NCBI RefSeq assembly: GCF_004153445.1
Contig: NZ_SDQC01000003.1
Span: 558,001 to 622,000, forward strand
Length of the DNA: 64,000 nucleotides
Origin: Allopusillimonas soli
GTDB taxonomy: Bacteria; Pseudomonadota; Gammaproteobacteria; Burkholderiales; Burkholderiaceae_B
Direction of reading: 5' to 3'
Both the position numbers and the translations under genes were made by a program. Below the pieces are notes generated by a model. The model made no database searches, was not told the origin of the DNA, and worked only from the letters and a program-made list of their open reading frames with translations. Positions 48,881-64,000 of this stretch are shown here, in pieces (position 1 is the first letter of the stretch; every line of letters begins with the position of its first letter).

Positions 48881-49846
48881 ATGGATATTCGACAGCTACA
48901 AACCTTCGTCGCCATCTATGAATCCGGCGGCATTTCCCGTGCGGCCGAGCGCGAGCGCACTGCCCCCTCGGTGCTCAGCCACCACCTGGCCAATCTCGAG
49001 GCGCAGTTTCCGCGCCCGCTGTTCCTGCGCAACCCGCGCGGTCTGTTGCCCACCGAATACGGGCAGCGCCTTTACGCCCATGCGGTGCAGATTCTGCGCG
49101 CATTGCAGCATGCGCGCGAAGATATGTACAACATGGCAGGCGAGATAAGCGGCCAGGTCGCCATCGGCATGGCCTATACCGCGCTGCAATCCATAGGGCG
49201 CCATCTGATGCGCATCGTGCTTGAGGCGCATCCAGGTATTTCGCTTGTTCTGTCCGAGACGCTGTCCGGCAGCACCATCTCGCAGCTCATGGACGCCCAT
49301 GTCGACCTGGCGCTGGCCTACAACCCGACACAGGACGCACGCATCAAAACCACCCCGCTGGTCGAAGAGCGCATGATATGCATAGGCAAGAAACATGTCA
49401 TTGGCGACACCACCGAACCCATCAGCGTCAAGACGCTTCTGACACTGCCCTTCGTGCTGCTGCGCCGCGGCACCATGGGCCGTTCCGTCATGGACGATCC
49501 GCGCCTGCGGAAACAGTTCGAGCAGCGCGCGCGGCTGCAGGCCGACAATGTGAACGCGGTCAGCCTGTTCGTGGAGGAGGGACACGGCTGCGTGATTGGC
49601 ACGAAATCCTACCTGCGCCGCCAGATCCAGTCCGGCGACGTGTCATACCGCTATATCGTCAAGCCGACAATGCTGCGCACATTGCATCTGTGCGAGCACG
49701 TCGACAAGCCGCCTTCGCGCGCGGTGGAACTGATGCGCAATCTGATGCTGTATTTAATCGCAAGCGAAGTGCAGTCAGGCAACTGGGAGTGCGAGCGCGT
49801 GCTGTTCGACGCTGCTCGTTGGCAGCGCCAGGGGCGGCAGCAATAG
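48881..49846 (+). CDS. LysR-family transcriptional regulator
   Basis: The 321-aa product from the ATG at 48881 starts MDIRQLQTFVAIYESGGISR, the standard LysR N-terminus; the frame is open 20 codons upstream through the palindrome but that part is not LysR-like. The helix-turn-helix is at about 16-45 (RAAERERTAPSVLSHHLANL) and the co-inducer domain at about 90-300. Its resemblance to Nac/Cbl-like regulators is only general. Divergent placement makes the CoA-transferase, lyase and TRAP genes its likely targets. Confidence 0.92.
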   Translation: MDIRQLQTFVAIYESGGISRAAERERTAPSVLSHHLANLEAQFPRPLFLRNPRGLLPTEYGQRLYAHAVQILRALQHAREDMYNMAGEISGQVAIGMAYTALQSIGRHLMRIVLEAHPGISLVLSETLSGSTISQLMDAHVDLALAYNPTQDARIKTTPLVEERMICIGKKHVIGDTTEPISVKTLLTLPFVLLRRGTMGRSVMDDPRLRKQFEQRARLQADNVNAVSLFVEEGHGCVIGTKSYLRRQIQSGDVSYRYIVKPTMLRTLHLCEHVDKPPSRAVELMRNLMLYLIASEVQSGNWECERVLFDAARWQRQGRQQ

Positions 49847-50010
49847 AAATGCCGCCCGCCGGGCATCCTCTGCTGGCAGGCCCGATACCCGAGTCTGGCG
49901 TTTGTTTTGCGGTTTCACGCCGCCTCGGCGCGCAGCGCCGCCCGCGTCCGGCAACACGTTGAAGTGCGCACCAAAGGCGAGCCATGTGGCGCCGACGTCA
50001 CGGTGAAATA

Positions 50011-50044
50011 AAAAGGGCCCTGCAGTACATCGCAGGACCCTTTT
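50011..50044 (-). terminator. Intrinsic terminator after rpoC
   Basis: AAAAGGG-C-CCTGC pairs with GCAGG-A-CCCTTTT around an 8-base loop, with one C/A mismatch. On the minus strand it is followed by TTTTTATTT, an excellent U-tract, 20 bases after the rpoC stop. It ends the rpoBC transcript. The 160 bases between it and the LysR stop hold no gene. Confidence 0.92.
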
Positions 50045-50063
50045 CGCGGACATGGCCTCGGAA

Positions 50064-53000
50064 TTATTCTTCCGTGGATGTTCCTTCGCTGTCGGCGGCA
50101 GGCTCGCCTTCGTGGGTTTCCACGGTTTCGGCGGGCGCCTCCTCGAACGGATTGGCCATCGCACGCGCGGCCTGGCGCTCGGCCGCCTCGTGGGCTTCCT
50201 TCTCCTTGCGTGCCATGTGATACGACATGCCCGTACCGGCCGGAATCAGGCGGCCCACAATGACGTTCTCCTTCAGCCCGCGCAGATCGTCGCGCTTGCC
50301 CATGATGGCAGCCTCGGTGAGCACGCGCGTGGTTTCCTGGAAGGATGCGGCCGAAATGAACGAATCGGTCGACAGGGAAGCCTTGGTGATGCCCAGCAAT
50401 ACGTTGTCGTATGTGGCGGGAATCTTGCCCTCGGCTTCCATGCGGTCGTTTTCGTTCAACAGTTCGGAACGCTCGACCTGCTCGCCCGTGATGAAGTTGG
50501 TGTCGCCCGGATCAACGATGTTCACCCGACGCAGCATCTGGCGCACGATCACTTCAATGTGCTTGTCGTTGATCTTCACGCCCTGCAGGCGGTAAACGTC
50601 CTGCACTTCGTTCACGATGTAGCTGGCCAGCTTCTCGATGCCCTGCAGGCGCAGGATATCGTGAGGATCGGCCGGACCATCGACGATCATTTCGCCCTTG
50701 TTCACCACTTGGCCGTCGTGCACCAGCACCTGCTTTTCCTTGGGTATCAGGAACTCGTGGTTGACGCCATCCATGTCGGTGATAACCAGACGCTGCTTGC
50801 CCTTGGTGTCCTTGCCAAACGAGACCGTGCCCGTGACATCGGCCAGCATGCCGGCATCCTTGGGCGAACGGGCTTCGAACAGCTCGGCCACACGAGGCAG
50901 ACCGCCGGTAATATCGCGGGTTTTTTGCGATTCCTGAGGAATACGCGCCAGCACCTCACCGATATTGACCTGCTGTCCGTCGCGAACGGTAATCAGCGCG
51001 CCCACCGGGAAGGAGATGGCCACCGCATGGTCGGTGCCCGCGATCTTGACCTCTTCGCCCGCGTCGTTAAGCAGACGGATCTGCGGACGCATCATGGTCT
51101 TGCCGCTGCGGGTCTTGGGTGTGATTACCACCAACGTGGACAGGCCCGTAACCTCGTCAAGCTGCTTGACAACGGTAACGCCTTCCTCGATGTTCTCGAA
51201 GCGGACAGTGCCCGAGTACTCGGACACGATGGGGCGCGTAAGCGGATCCCAGCTTGCCAGGCGCGTACCGGCCTTGATCGCATCGCCATCGCCCACGGCA
51301 ATGGTTGCACCGTAGGGGATCTTGTGACGCTCGCGCTCGCGGCGGTTGTCGTCAAAGATGACGATCTCGCCCGAACGCGAGATGGCCACGCGTTCGCCCT
51401 TGGCATTGGTGACATAGCGCAGGCCGATGGCAAAGGCCACCGTGCCGGCCGACTTGGTTTCCACCGAGCTGGCCATTGCCGAGCGCGATGCCGCGCCACC
51501 GATGTGGAAGGTCCGCATCGTCAGCTGCGTACCAGGCTCGCCGATGGACTGGGCAGCAATGACGCCCACTGCCTCGCCACGGTTGACCATGGTGCCACGG
51601 CCCAGGTCACGCCCATAGCAGTGCGCGCACAAGCCATAGCGTGTTTCGCAGGTAAGCGGCGTGCGAATCTTGACTTCATCCACACCTATGCTGTCGATAA
51701 GGTCGACCACGTCTTCGTCCAGCAGCGTGCCGGCCGCAACCGCGGTTTCCTGGGTATCGGGATTGACGATGTCAACGGCAGCCACACGGCCCAGAATGCG
51801 GTCGCGCAACGGTTCGATGACTTCGCCGCCCTCGACCAAGGCCTTCATGGAATAGCCTCGCGTGGTACCGCAATCGGCTTCGGTGATCGCCAGATCCTGG
51901 GTGACATCGACCAGACGGCGTGTCAGGTAGCCCGAGTTGGCGGTCTTCAGCGCCGTATCGGCCAGACCCTTCCGCGCACCGTGCGTGGAAATGAAGTACT
52001 GCAGCACGTTCAGGCCTTCGCGGAAGTTCGCGGTAATGGGCGTCTCGATGATGGAGCCGTCGGGCTTGGCCATCAGGCCGCGCATACCTGCGAGCTGGCG
52101 TATCTGGGCGGCGGAACCCCGCGCGCCGGAGTCCGCCATCATGTAGATGGAGTTGAACGATTCCTGACGCACTTCCTCGCCATGACGATTCACCACCGGC
52201 TCGGTGGCCAGCTGCTCCATCATGGACTTGCCCACTTTGTCGCTGGCCTTGCCCCAGATGTCGACTACGTTGTTATAGCGCTCCTGGGAAGTCACCAGAC
52301 CGGACGAGTACTGCTTGTCGATCTCCTTGACCTCTTTGCTGGCCTGGGCAAGGATGTCTTCCTTGGCCGTCGGGACCAACATGTCGCCCATGGCGATGGA
52401 AATGCCGGCGCGCGTAGCCAGGCGGAAGCCCGATTGCATGAGCTTGTCCGCGAAAATGACCGTGGCGCGCAGGCCGCAGCGGCGGAACGACTGATTGATC
52501 AGGCGCGAGATTTCCTTTTTCTTCAGCGGGCGGTTGAGCACCGAGAAGGGCAAGCCTTTGGGCAGGATCTCCGACAGCAGGGCGCGGCCTACCGTGGTTT
52601 CAAAACGCTTGAGCACAGGCTGCCATTCGCCCTGTTCGTCCTTCTCGTACTCATTCAGGCGAACGGTGATGCGCGTCTGCAGTTCCACCTCGCCGTTGTC
52701 GTATGCGCGCTGCACTTCCGACACATCGGTCATGAACAGGCCTTCGCCCTTGCCGTTGATGCGCTCGCGCGTGGTGTAGTACAGGCCCAGCACGATATCC
52801 TGCGAGGGCACGATGGACGGTTCGCCGTTGGCGGGGAACAGCACGTTGTTCGATGCCAGCATGAGCGTGCGGGCCTCGACCTGCGCCTCCAGCGAAAGGG
52901 GCACGTGAACAGCCATCTGGTCGCCATCGAAGTCGGCGTTGAAAGCCGCGCAGACCAACGGATGCAGCTGGATGGCCTTGCCTTCGATCAGCATGGGCTC

Positions 53001-54310
53001 GAAAGCCTGGATGCCAAGGCGGTGCAAGGTCGGCGCACGGTTCAGCATGACCGGATGCTCGCGGATGACCTCTTCGAGGATATCCCACACGACCGGCTCC
53101 TGGCTTTCCACCAGTTTCTTCGCGGCCTTGATGGTCGTGGCCAGACCCATCATCTCCAGGCGATTGAAGATGAAAGGCTTGAACAGCTCGAGCGCCATCA
53201 GCTTGGGCAGGCCGCACTGGTGCAGCTTGAGCTGCGGACCCACCGTAATAACGGAACGACCCGAGTAGTCGACCCGCTTGCCCAGCAGGTTTTGGCGGAA
53301 GCGACCACTCTTGCCCTTGATCATATCGGCCAATGACTTGAGCTGGCGCTTGTTGGCGCCGGTCATGGCCTTGCCTCGCCGGCCGTTGTCAAGCAGCGAA
53401 TCCACCGACTCCTGCAACATGCGTTTTTCGTTGCGCAGGATGATGTCGGGCGCCTTCAGCTCAAGCAGACGCTTGAGACGGTTGTTGCGGTTGATGACGC
53501 GGCGATAGAGGTCGTTGAGGTCGGATGTGGCGAAGCGGCCGCCATCCAGCGGCACCAGCGGACGCAGATCCGGCGGCAGCACCGGAAGCACTTCCATAAC
53601 CATCCACTCGGGCTTGATGCCGGATTTCTGGAAGCCTTCCAACACCTTGAGGCGCTTGGAAATCTTCTTGATCTTGGCATCAGAGGACGTGGCCTTGAGC
53701 TCGGCGCGCAGCGTTTCGACATCGCGATCGATGTCTATGGTGCGCAGCAGTTCCCGCACGGCTTCCGCGCCCATCAAGGCGTGGAAGTCGTCGCCGTACT
53801 CCTCGGTCTTGGCCAGGTAGTCGTCGTCCGACATGATCTGGCCGCGCTTGAGCGGCGTCATGCCGGGCTCGATGATGCACCATGCTTCAAAGTACAGCAC
53901 ACGCTCGATATCGCGCAGCGTCATGTCGAGCACCATGCCCAGGCGGGATGGCAGGCTCTTGAGGAACCAGATGTGCGCAACCGGGCTGGCCAGCTCGATA
54001 TGACCCATGCGCTCGCGGCGCACCTTGGCCACGGTGACTTCCACGCCGCATTTTTCGCAGATCACGCCGCGGTGCTTCAGGCGCTTGTATTTGCCGCAAA
54101 GGCACTCGTAATCCTTGATGGGGCCAAAGATCTTGGCGCAGAACAGGCCATCGCGCTCGGGCTTGAAGGTGCGGTAGTTAATGGTTTCGGGCTTGCGCAC
54201 TTCACCATAGGACCACGAGCGCACCTTTTCCGGCGATGCTATGCCGATCTTGATGGCATCGAATTGCTCGTCTTGCGAGACTTGCTTGAATAGATCGAGT
54301 AGCGCTTTCA

Positions 54311-54311
<1 letters not shown>
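50064..54311 (-). CDS. rpoC: DNA-directed RNA polymerase subunit beta'
   Basis: Beta' carries the polymerase active site. The 1415-aa product has the N-terminal zinc ribbon ([19 protein letters not shown], about 70-90), the catalytic [10 protein letters not shown] loop (about 460), the bridge helix and trigger-loop region, and the second zinc cluster around [17 protein letters not shown]. The Glu-rich tail ([17 protein letters not shown]) is unstructured. The start shares one base with the rpoB stop (TAATG), giving tight translational coupling. Size is normal for betaproteobacteria. Confidence 0.99.
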
Positions 54312-58423
<4,112 letters not shown>

Positions 58424-58541
58424 GAGCACTCCGACTCGAGGGTTACATAGGCCGTCAACCACGGCCCTGGTTTACGACTCCGGAAAACCCGACTCGGGCA
58501 GGTAACCCATTGTGAATCAGGGGTTTTCTGGAAACGCAAAA

Positions 58542-58570
58542 GCCCGGGAAGGCTTCAGCGCTTCCCGGGC
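58542..58570 (-). terminator. Terminator/attenuator between rplL and rpoB
   Basis: GCCCGGGAAG (58542-58551) and CTTCCCGGGC (58561-58570) form a 10-bp stem with a 9-base loop, 14 bases past rplL. On the minus strand TTTTGCGTTT follows. The position matches the partial terminator that sets the ribosomal-protein to polymerase ratio in E. coli; partial strength here is inferred because rpoBC must be expressed. Confidence 0.85.
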
Positions 58571-58584
58571 AGGCATGAAAAGTC

Positions 58585-58965
58585 TTACTTGAGCTCGACT
58601 TTCGCACCCGCTTCTTCAAGCTTCTTCTGGGCCGCTTCGGCATCAGCCTTGGCCAGGCCTTCCTTGACAGGCTTGGGAGCGCCATCGACCAGATCCTTGG
58701 CTTCCTTCAGGCCCAGGCCGGTGATTTCGCGAACAGCCTTGATCACGCTGACCTTGTTGGCGCCGATTTCGGCCAGAACAACGGTGAACTCGGTTTGCTC
58801 TTCAGCGGCGCCACCAGCGGCACCACCGGCGGCCGGGGCGGCCACAGCGACAGCGGCGGCGGCAGCCGACACGCCAAACTTTTCTTCCATTTCCTTGATC
58901 AGCTCGGACAGCTCGAGAACGGTCATGCCGGCGATGGCGTCAAGGATTTCAGCTTTTGTTGCCAT
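58585..58965 (-). CDS. rplL: 50S ribosomal protein L7/L12
   Basis: L7/L12 forms the stalk that recruits translation factors. The 126-aa product has the dimerising N-terminal domain, an Ala/Gly hinge (about 35-55) and the C-terminal factor-binding domain with [20 protein letters not shown] and the [11 protein letters not shown] segment. It follows rplJ by 66 bases. Confidence 0.98.
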   Translation of the reverse strand: MATKAEILDAIAGMTVLELSELIKEMEEKFGVSAAAAAVAVAAPAAGGAAGGAAEEQTEFTVVLAEIGANKVSVIKAVREITGLGLKEAKDLVDGAPKPVKEGLAKADAEAAQKKLEEAGAKVELK

Positions 58966-59031
58966 TTTAAGAACTCCAGATATATGTAAATGCCAGGGTT
59001 GGGTGTCGCTCGGTAGAACGAAGCTTTCCGC

Positions 59032-59556
59032 TTAGGCGGCTTCCTTCTGGTCGCGCACAGCCGCGAGGCCGCGAACGAACTTGGTCGGAACTTCGTTGAG
59101 CGTACGCACAAATTGCGCGATGGGGGCTTGCATGGTACCCAGCAGTTTCGAGAGCAACTCCTCGCGGGAGGGCATGGTGGCCAAAGCCTTCACACCATCC
59201 GTGGTGAGCAGGCTGTTGGGCAATGCCCCGCCTTGAATCACCAGCTTGTCGTTGGTCTTGGCGAAACCGGCAAGTACTTTTGCTGCCGCAACCGGATCGT
59301 CGCTGATGCCATAGATCAGCGGACCGGTCAGTTGGGGGGTGAGCTCCTCGAAGGGAGTGCCCGCCACGGCGCGGCGAACCAGCGTGTTCTTGAGAACACG
59401 GAGGTACACGCCCGACTCGCGCGCAGTTTTGCGCAATACGGTTACAGAGGCGACGTCCAGACCACGGTACTCGGCGATAATGATCGATTGAGCCTTTGCG
59501 ACTTGCGCGCCGACTTCCTCGATGACTACCGCTTTCTCTTGACGATTGAGACTCAC
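59032..59556 (-). CDS. rplJ: 50S ribosomal protein L10
   Basis: L10 anchors the L7/L12 stalk and, in complex with L12, represses its own mRNA in E. coli. The 174-aa product starts [20 protein letters not shown] and has [20 protein letters not shown] and [18 protein letters not shown]. Its 251-base leader is rich in inverted repeats, consistent with autoregulation. Confidence 0.98.
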   Translation of the reverse strand: MSLNRQEKAVVIEEVGAQVAKAQSIIIAEYRGLDVASVTVLRKTARESGVYLRVLKNTLVRRAVAGTPFEELTPQLTGPLIYGISDDPVAAAKVLAGFAKTNDKLVIQGGALPNSLLTTDGVKALATMPSREELLSKLLGTMQAPIAQFVRTLNEVPTKFVRGLAAVRDQKEAA

Positions 59557-59807
59557 GGTTTGAACACTCCATCAAACGACGCTCGGGAGGGTCCCTTGCG
59601 TCAACCGAATGCGGCGCACCTGGTCGAGTTCTTCGGTACTACAAGAATTCTTCCATGGCCGCCGTCTGCGCTGGAACCAGGTGTTGAGGCCTGGAATTAA
59701 GCGGCCGTGCATGGACTGCAAATCATGCCCGGCTGCTCCAGCGGTCTTTGACAGCTATGCCCGGAAAAACCGGGCACGGCCCAAAGTTCTGTGCTGAACG
59801 GCTATTT
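59557..59807 (-). promoter_or_regulatory. rplA-rplJ intergenic leader, probable L10 autoregulatory region
   Basis: Between rplA and rplJ are 251 non-coding bases with several dyads: GCCCGG/CCGGGC around an A5 centre (59759-59775), CCAGG/CCTGG (59677-59694) nested within GGCCGC/GCGGCC (59657-59706). E. coli L10-L12 binds a structured leader in the same place. The function is inferred from position and structure, not from a matched binding motif. A promoter for rplJL may also be here. Confidence 0.5.
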
Positions 59808-60503
59808 TCAGGCCGCCAGCGAAGCAATTTCCACGCGCGCACCGCCGCCCATGGTGGACGATACGGCGAGCTTGCGCAGATATACACCCTTTGCCGCAGC
59901 GGGACGCGCCTTATTCAGGGCATCGACCAGAGCGGCCAGGTTGGTTTGCAGTTGTTCGACCTCGAACGAAGCGCGGCCGATGGTGGCATGGATGATGCCG
60001 GCCTTGTCGGTGCGATACTGCACCTGGCCCGCCTTGGCGTTCTTGACCGCCGTGACGACATCGGGCGTGACCGTGCCCACCTTGGGGTTGGGCATGAGGC
60101 CACGTGGGCCGAGGATCTGGCCCAGCGCACCCACGACGCGCATGGCATCGGGTGAGGCAATGACCACGTCGAAGTCCAGTTGACCGCCCTTGATGGACTC
60201 GGCCAGGTCTTCCATGCCAACGATGTCGGCGCCGGCAGCCTTGGCGGCCTCGGCCTTTTCACCTTGGGTGAAGACGGCGACGCGGACCGACTTGCCCGTG
60301 CCGGCGGGCAGAACGACCGAGCCACGCACGATCTGGTCGGACTTCTTGGGATCCACACCCAACTGCACCGCTACGTCGATGGACTCATCGAACTTGGCGG
60401 TGGCGGTCTCCTTGACCAGCGTCAGGGCTTCGGAAACAGGATAGAACTTGCTGCGATCGATTTTGGCGGCAATGGCGGCCGCGCGCTTGCTCAACTTGGC
60501 CAT
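59808..60503 (-). CDS. rplA: 50S ribosomal protein L1
   Basis: L1 forms the mobile stalk at the E site and represses the rplKA operon in E. coli. The 231-aa product has [20 protein letters not shown] and [20 protein letters not shown], the L1 signatures. It is 2 bases after rplK. Confidence 0.98.
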   Translation of the reverse strand: MAKLSKRAAAIAAKIDRSKFYPVSEALTLVKETATAKFDESIDVAVQLGVDPKKSDQIVRGSVVLPAGTGKSVRVAVFTQGEKAEAAKAAGADIVGMEDLAESIKGGQLDFDVVIASPDAMRVVGALGQILGPRGLMPNPKVGTVTPDVVTAVKNAKAGQVQYRTDKAGIIHATIGRASFEVEQLQTNLAALVDALNKARPAAAKGVYLRKLAVSSTMGGGARVEIASLAA

Positions 60504-60505
60504 GC

Positions 60506-60937
60506 TTACACCCCTTCAACCGTGATGCCCATGCTGCGGGCAGTACCAGCCACCGTGCGAACCGCGGCGTCCAGATCAGCCGCCGTGAGGTCGGGCTGCT
60601 TGGTCTTGGCGATTTCTTCGGCCTGGGCGCGCGTAAGCGTACCCACCTTGTCCAGGTGCGGACGAGCCGAGCCTTTCTGCACACCGCTGGCCTTCTTGAT
60701 GAGGATGGTGGCCGGCGGCGTCTTCATGATGAAGGTGAAGCTCTTGTCCGCGTAGGCCGTGATGACCACAGGAATTGGCAGGCCGGGTTCGACGCCTTGT
60801 GTCTTGGCGTTGAAAGCCTTGCAGAATTCCATGATGTTCAGACCGCGCTGGCCCAGGGCCGGCCCGATCGGGGGGGAAGGATTTGCCTTACCAGCTGGAA
60901 CTTGCAGCTTGATAAAGCCAACGATTTTCTTCGCCAT
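60506..60937 (-). CDS. rplK: 50S ribosomal protein L11
   Basis: L11 is part of the GTPase-associated centre and is needed for RelA-dependent stringent response. The 143-aa product starts [20 protein letters not shown] and has [20 protein letters not shown] with the proline-rich hinge. It follows nusG by 65 bases. Confidence 0.98.
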   Translation of the reverse strand: MAKKIVGFIKLQVPAGKANPSPPIGPALGQRGLNIMEFCKAFNAKTQGVEPGLPIPVVITAYADKSFTFIMKTPPATILIKKASGVQKGSARPHLDKVGTLTRAQAEEIAKTKQPDLTAADLDAAVRTVAGTARSMGITVEGV

Positions 60938-61002
60938 GCTTTACTCCTTGCGGGTACGAACGCCGGCCTGCAAATGCGGACGGCTCCCCGGGGTTGGAAA
61001 AT

Positions 61003-61536
61003 TCAGGTCTTTTCGACCTGACCAAAATCGAGTTCCACAGGGGTTGCGCGGCCGAAAATCGTGACCGATACGCGCACCTTGCTTTTCTCGTAGTTGACGT
61101 CTTCAACGTTGCCGTTGAAGTCGGCAAAAGGACCTTCCTTGACGCGAACCATTTCGCCCACTTCAAAGAGGATCTTGGGTTTGGGTTTCTCGACGCCTTC
61201 TTCCATCGCCGAGAGGATTTTTTCGACTTCCTTGTCGGAAATTGGCGCAGGCCGATTGCCTGAGCCGCCCAGGAAACCGGTGACCCGGTTCGTGTTCTTG
61301 ACCAGATGCCAGGTTTCGTCGGTGAGGTCCATCTCGACCAGTACGTAGCCCGGGAAAATCCGTCGTTCGGTAATGGACTTCCTGCCGCCCTTGACTTCGA
61401 CGACTTCCTCGGAAGGCACCAGGATGCGTCCGAATGAGGTCTGCAACCCGGCGCGCTCTATGCGCTCAAGGAGCGCCTTGTGCACGCTTTTTTCCATGCC
61501 GGAATAAACGTGGACGACATACCAACGCTTGCTCAT
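61003..61536 (-). CDS. nusG: Transcription termination/antitermination factor NusG
   Basis: NusG binds polymerase and links it to Rho or to ribosomal S10. The 177-aa product has the NGN domain ([20 protein letters not shown], then [19 protein letters not shown]) and a C-terminal KOW domain ([20 protein letters not shown]). It lies 9 bases after secE. Confidence 0.98.
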   Translation of the reverse strand: MSKRWYVVHVYSGMEKSVHKALLERIERAGLQTSFGRILVPSEEVVEVKGGRKSITERRIFPGYVLVEMDLTDETWHLVKNTNRVTGFLGGSGNRPAPISDKEVEKILSAMEEGVEKPKPKILFEVGEMVRVKEGPFADFNGNVEDVNYEKSKVRVSVTIFGRATPVELDFGQVEKT

Positions 61537-61545
61537 GTGTGCCCT

Positions 61546-61926
61546 TTATTTCCAGCCCAGAAGCACGCCATAAATGACCCACTCGAGGAACTTATCGGCC
61601 AGCCAGAGAAACGCCCCCATGGCGACGACAAAGGCAAATACTATGCCCGTCATCTGGGTGGTTTCCTTGCGCGTGGGCCATATTACCCGCTTGACCTCAT
61701 TGTAGGAGTCGCGCCCGAAACTGATGGTGCGGCGACCGGGCTCGCTGAACCACGCGATAATGGCCGCAATGACGAGACCCGCCAGGAAAATACCGACGCG
61801 TGCGACGGTAGGCTGGTTGTCCAGCATCGAATATGCGACGATGCCCGCTGCGATAACGAGCACCGCAAGACCGAGCTTGATCCGATCTGCGACACTGGTA
61901 ACGGTTTCTACGTTGCTATTGGCCAT
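61546..61926 (-). CDS. secE: Preprotein translocase subunit SecE
   Basis: SecE clamps SecY in the inner membrane. The 126-aa product is the long, three-span type (segments at about 16-35, 43-60 and 92-115), with the conserved cytosolic amphipathic stretch SYNEVKRVIWPTRKETTQMT. It sits in the classical tRNA-Trp, secE, nusG, rplK order. Confidence 0.96.
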   Translation of the reverse strand: MANSNVETVTSVADRIKLGLAVLVIAAGIVAYSMLDNQPTVARVGIFLAGLVIAAIIAWFSEPGRRTISFGRDSYNEVKRVIWPTRKETTQMTGIVFAFVVAMGAFLWLADKFLEWVIYGVLLGWK

Positions 61927-61974
61927 ATTCCGGCAGTTGACGCCGCCAAGGCGGCTGCGATGTGACTGAATGCC

Positions 61975-62050
61975 TGGCAGGGGCAGTAGGAATCGAACCT
62001 ACAACCTTCGGTTTTGGAGACCGACGCTCTGCCAATTGAGCTATACCCCT
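61975..62050 (-). tRNA. tRNA-Trp(CCA)
   Basis: The 76-nt minus-strand gene folds as a cloverleaf: acceptor AGGGGTA/TGCCCCT, D arm with GCTC/GAGC, anticodon loop CTCCAAA (anticodon CCA), T arm GTAGG-TTCGATT-CCTAC, discriminator G. The 3' CCA is encoded. It lies between tuf copy 2 and secE. Confidence 0.97.
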
Positions 62051-62154
62051 AGACTCTGAAAGCGATGAGCCTTGCGGTGTCATCGCTCTTGCTGCTTTTT
62101 ACTGCTTGCCGCTGTTGCGGCAGGCCGGCAGGAAACCGCCGGCCGTACTGCCAA

Positions 62155-63345
<1,191 letters not shown>

Positions 63346-63400
63346 GACTGACTCCTGACGATGGAATGGTGCTGCTACTAATATTAGATAGAAAAGAGTA

Positions 63401-63475
<75 letters not shown>

Positions 63476-63523
63476 ATCTGCTTTGTTGCTTCCCGCCCAT
63501 AGAGGCGAAACCCAAAAACCTTG

Positions 63524-63597
63524 TGGAGCGGGTGAAGGGAATCGAACCCTCGTCATCAGCTTGGAAGGCTGTTGCTCTACCATTGAGCTACACCCGC
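63524..63597 (-). tRNA. tRNA-Gly(TCC)
   Basis: The 74-nt gene has acceptor GCGGGTG/CACCCGC, anticodon loop CTTCCAA (anticodon TCC), T arm GAGGG-TTCGATT-CCCTT, discriminator T and encoded CCA. The first anticodon-stem pair is A-A, a mild mismatch. It lies between tRNA-Tyr and tRNA-Thr. Confidence 0.96.
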
Positions 63598-63654
63598 GTA
63601 GGATTCCTCACCCGCAAGCTGCCGGCAGCTGACCGGCATGCAATATTTCCGCGG

Positions 63655-63741
63655 TGGTGGTGGGAGTTGGATTCGAACCAACGTAGGCGCAAGGCCAACA
63701 GATTTACAGTCTGCCCCCTTTAACCACTCGGGCATCCCACC
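63655..63741 (-). tRNA. tRNA-Tyr(GTA)
   Basis: The 87-nt gene is a class II tRNA with a long variable arm. It has acceptor GGTGGGA/TCCCACC, anticodon loop with GTA between CAGA and TCTG stem arms, T arm with GTTGG-TTCGAAT-CCAAC, discriminator A and encoded CCA. It is the first gene of the tRNA-tuf-tRNA cluster. Confidence 0.97.
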
Positions 63742-63853
63742 AAAACCGAACTCCGAATTATGCAATGATTTTTTTTCATTGTCAAACCAGGTCCGGAGCC
63801 GTGACAGCGGGGAGCGGCGCGGTCCAAGAGGGCTGAAGCCGGCGCCCAGCCGG

Positions 63854-64000
63854 CTAGAAAAAGCTCAGCCCAATGGACACGATGATTCCTGTCACCAATA
63901 GCTGGATGAGGCAGTATCCCATGATGTCCTTGGCCTTCAGGCCCGCAATGGCCAGTACGGGAAGCGCCCAGAACGGCTGCAGCAGGTTGGTCCATGCGTC
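63854..64000 (-). CDS. Short-chain fatty-acid transporter (AtoE family), C-terminal fragment
   Basis: Only the last 48 residues are in the window. They read DAWTNLLQPFWALPVLAIAG, then KAKDIMGYC and a final membrane helix ending SIGLSFF. The pattern W-T-N-x-x-Q-P-F-W-A-L-P and the A-x-D-I-M-G-Y segment are those of AtoE-type short-chain fatty-acid permeases. A 7-bp dyad AGCCGGC/GCCGGCT (63837-63855) overlaps the stop but has no T-run. The identification rests on a short fragment. Confidence 0.75.
   Translation of the reverse strand, partial: DAWTNLLQPFWALPVLAIAGLKAKDIMGYCLIQLLVTGIIVSIGLSFF

Noticed and set aside
63837-63855. Terminator for the AtoE-like gene
   Set aside because: The 7-bp dyad overlaps the stop codon and is not followed by a T-run; it is too weak to call.

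Overview
The window looks like a piece of a betaproteobacterial chromosome, most probably from the family Alcaligenaceae (Bordetella, Achromobacter, Pusillimonas and relatives). The grounds are high GC, short intergenic gaps, and ribosomal and RNA-polymerase proteins that read like Bordetella-type sequences (for example a 328-aa RpoA, 370-plus-1000-residue-class RpoB of 1370 aa and RpoC of 1415 aa). This placement rests on protein resemblance by eye; no 16S gene is present.

The backbone is the large translation and transcription supercluster, almost all on the minus strand. Reading from right to left in transcription order: tRNA-Tyr, tRNA-Gly, tRNA-Thr, tuf copy 2, tRNA-Trp, secE, nusG, rplK, rplA, rplJ, rplL, rpoB, rpoC (63.7 to 50.1 kb); then rpsL, rpsG, fusA, tuf copy 1, rpsJ (39.5 to 34.8 kb); then rplC to rpsQ (29.5 to 24.7 kb); then rplN to rplQ, the spc and alpha operons (9.6 to 0.6 kb). 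The two tuf genes encode identical proteins.

Three blocks of unrelated genes split this backbone. Block A (9.6 to 24.7 kb, between rpsQ and rplN) has an aldehyde dehydrogenase, an EamA exporter plus nitroreductase with a divergent LysR regulator, and then an eight-gene plus-strand fatty-acid-degradation operon. That operon runs: PsrA-like TetR regulator, FadE-type acyl-CoA dehydrogenase, thiolase, FadB-like bifunctional protein, FadL outer-membrane channel, DUF4442 hotdog protein, FadD acyl-CoA ligase and a secreted chalcone-isomerase-like protein. A CAAAC-N4-GTTTG palindrome matching the Pseudomonas PsrA box precedes it. Block B (29.7 to 34.7 kb, between rpsJ and rplC) holds a betaine/choline-type ABC transporter, with the binding protein fused to the permease, and a chemoreceptor. 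A clear intrinsic terminator follows rpsJ. Block C (39.6 to 49.9 kb, between rpoC and rpsL) holds an OmpR-type regulator, a secreted LysM/FecR protein and a CHASE2 histidine kinase in one tight operon, then a CoA-transferase, an HMG-CoA-lyase-like enzyme and a TRAP transporter with a divergent LysR regulator.

The left edge carries the C-terminal part of a proline-racemase-family protein whose second catalytic cysteine is replaced by glycine. The right edge carries the C-terminal tail of an AtoE-type short-chain fatty-acid transporter. No CRISPR array, transposase, integrase or phage gene was seen.
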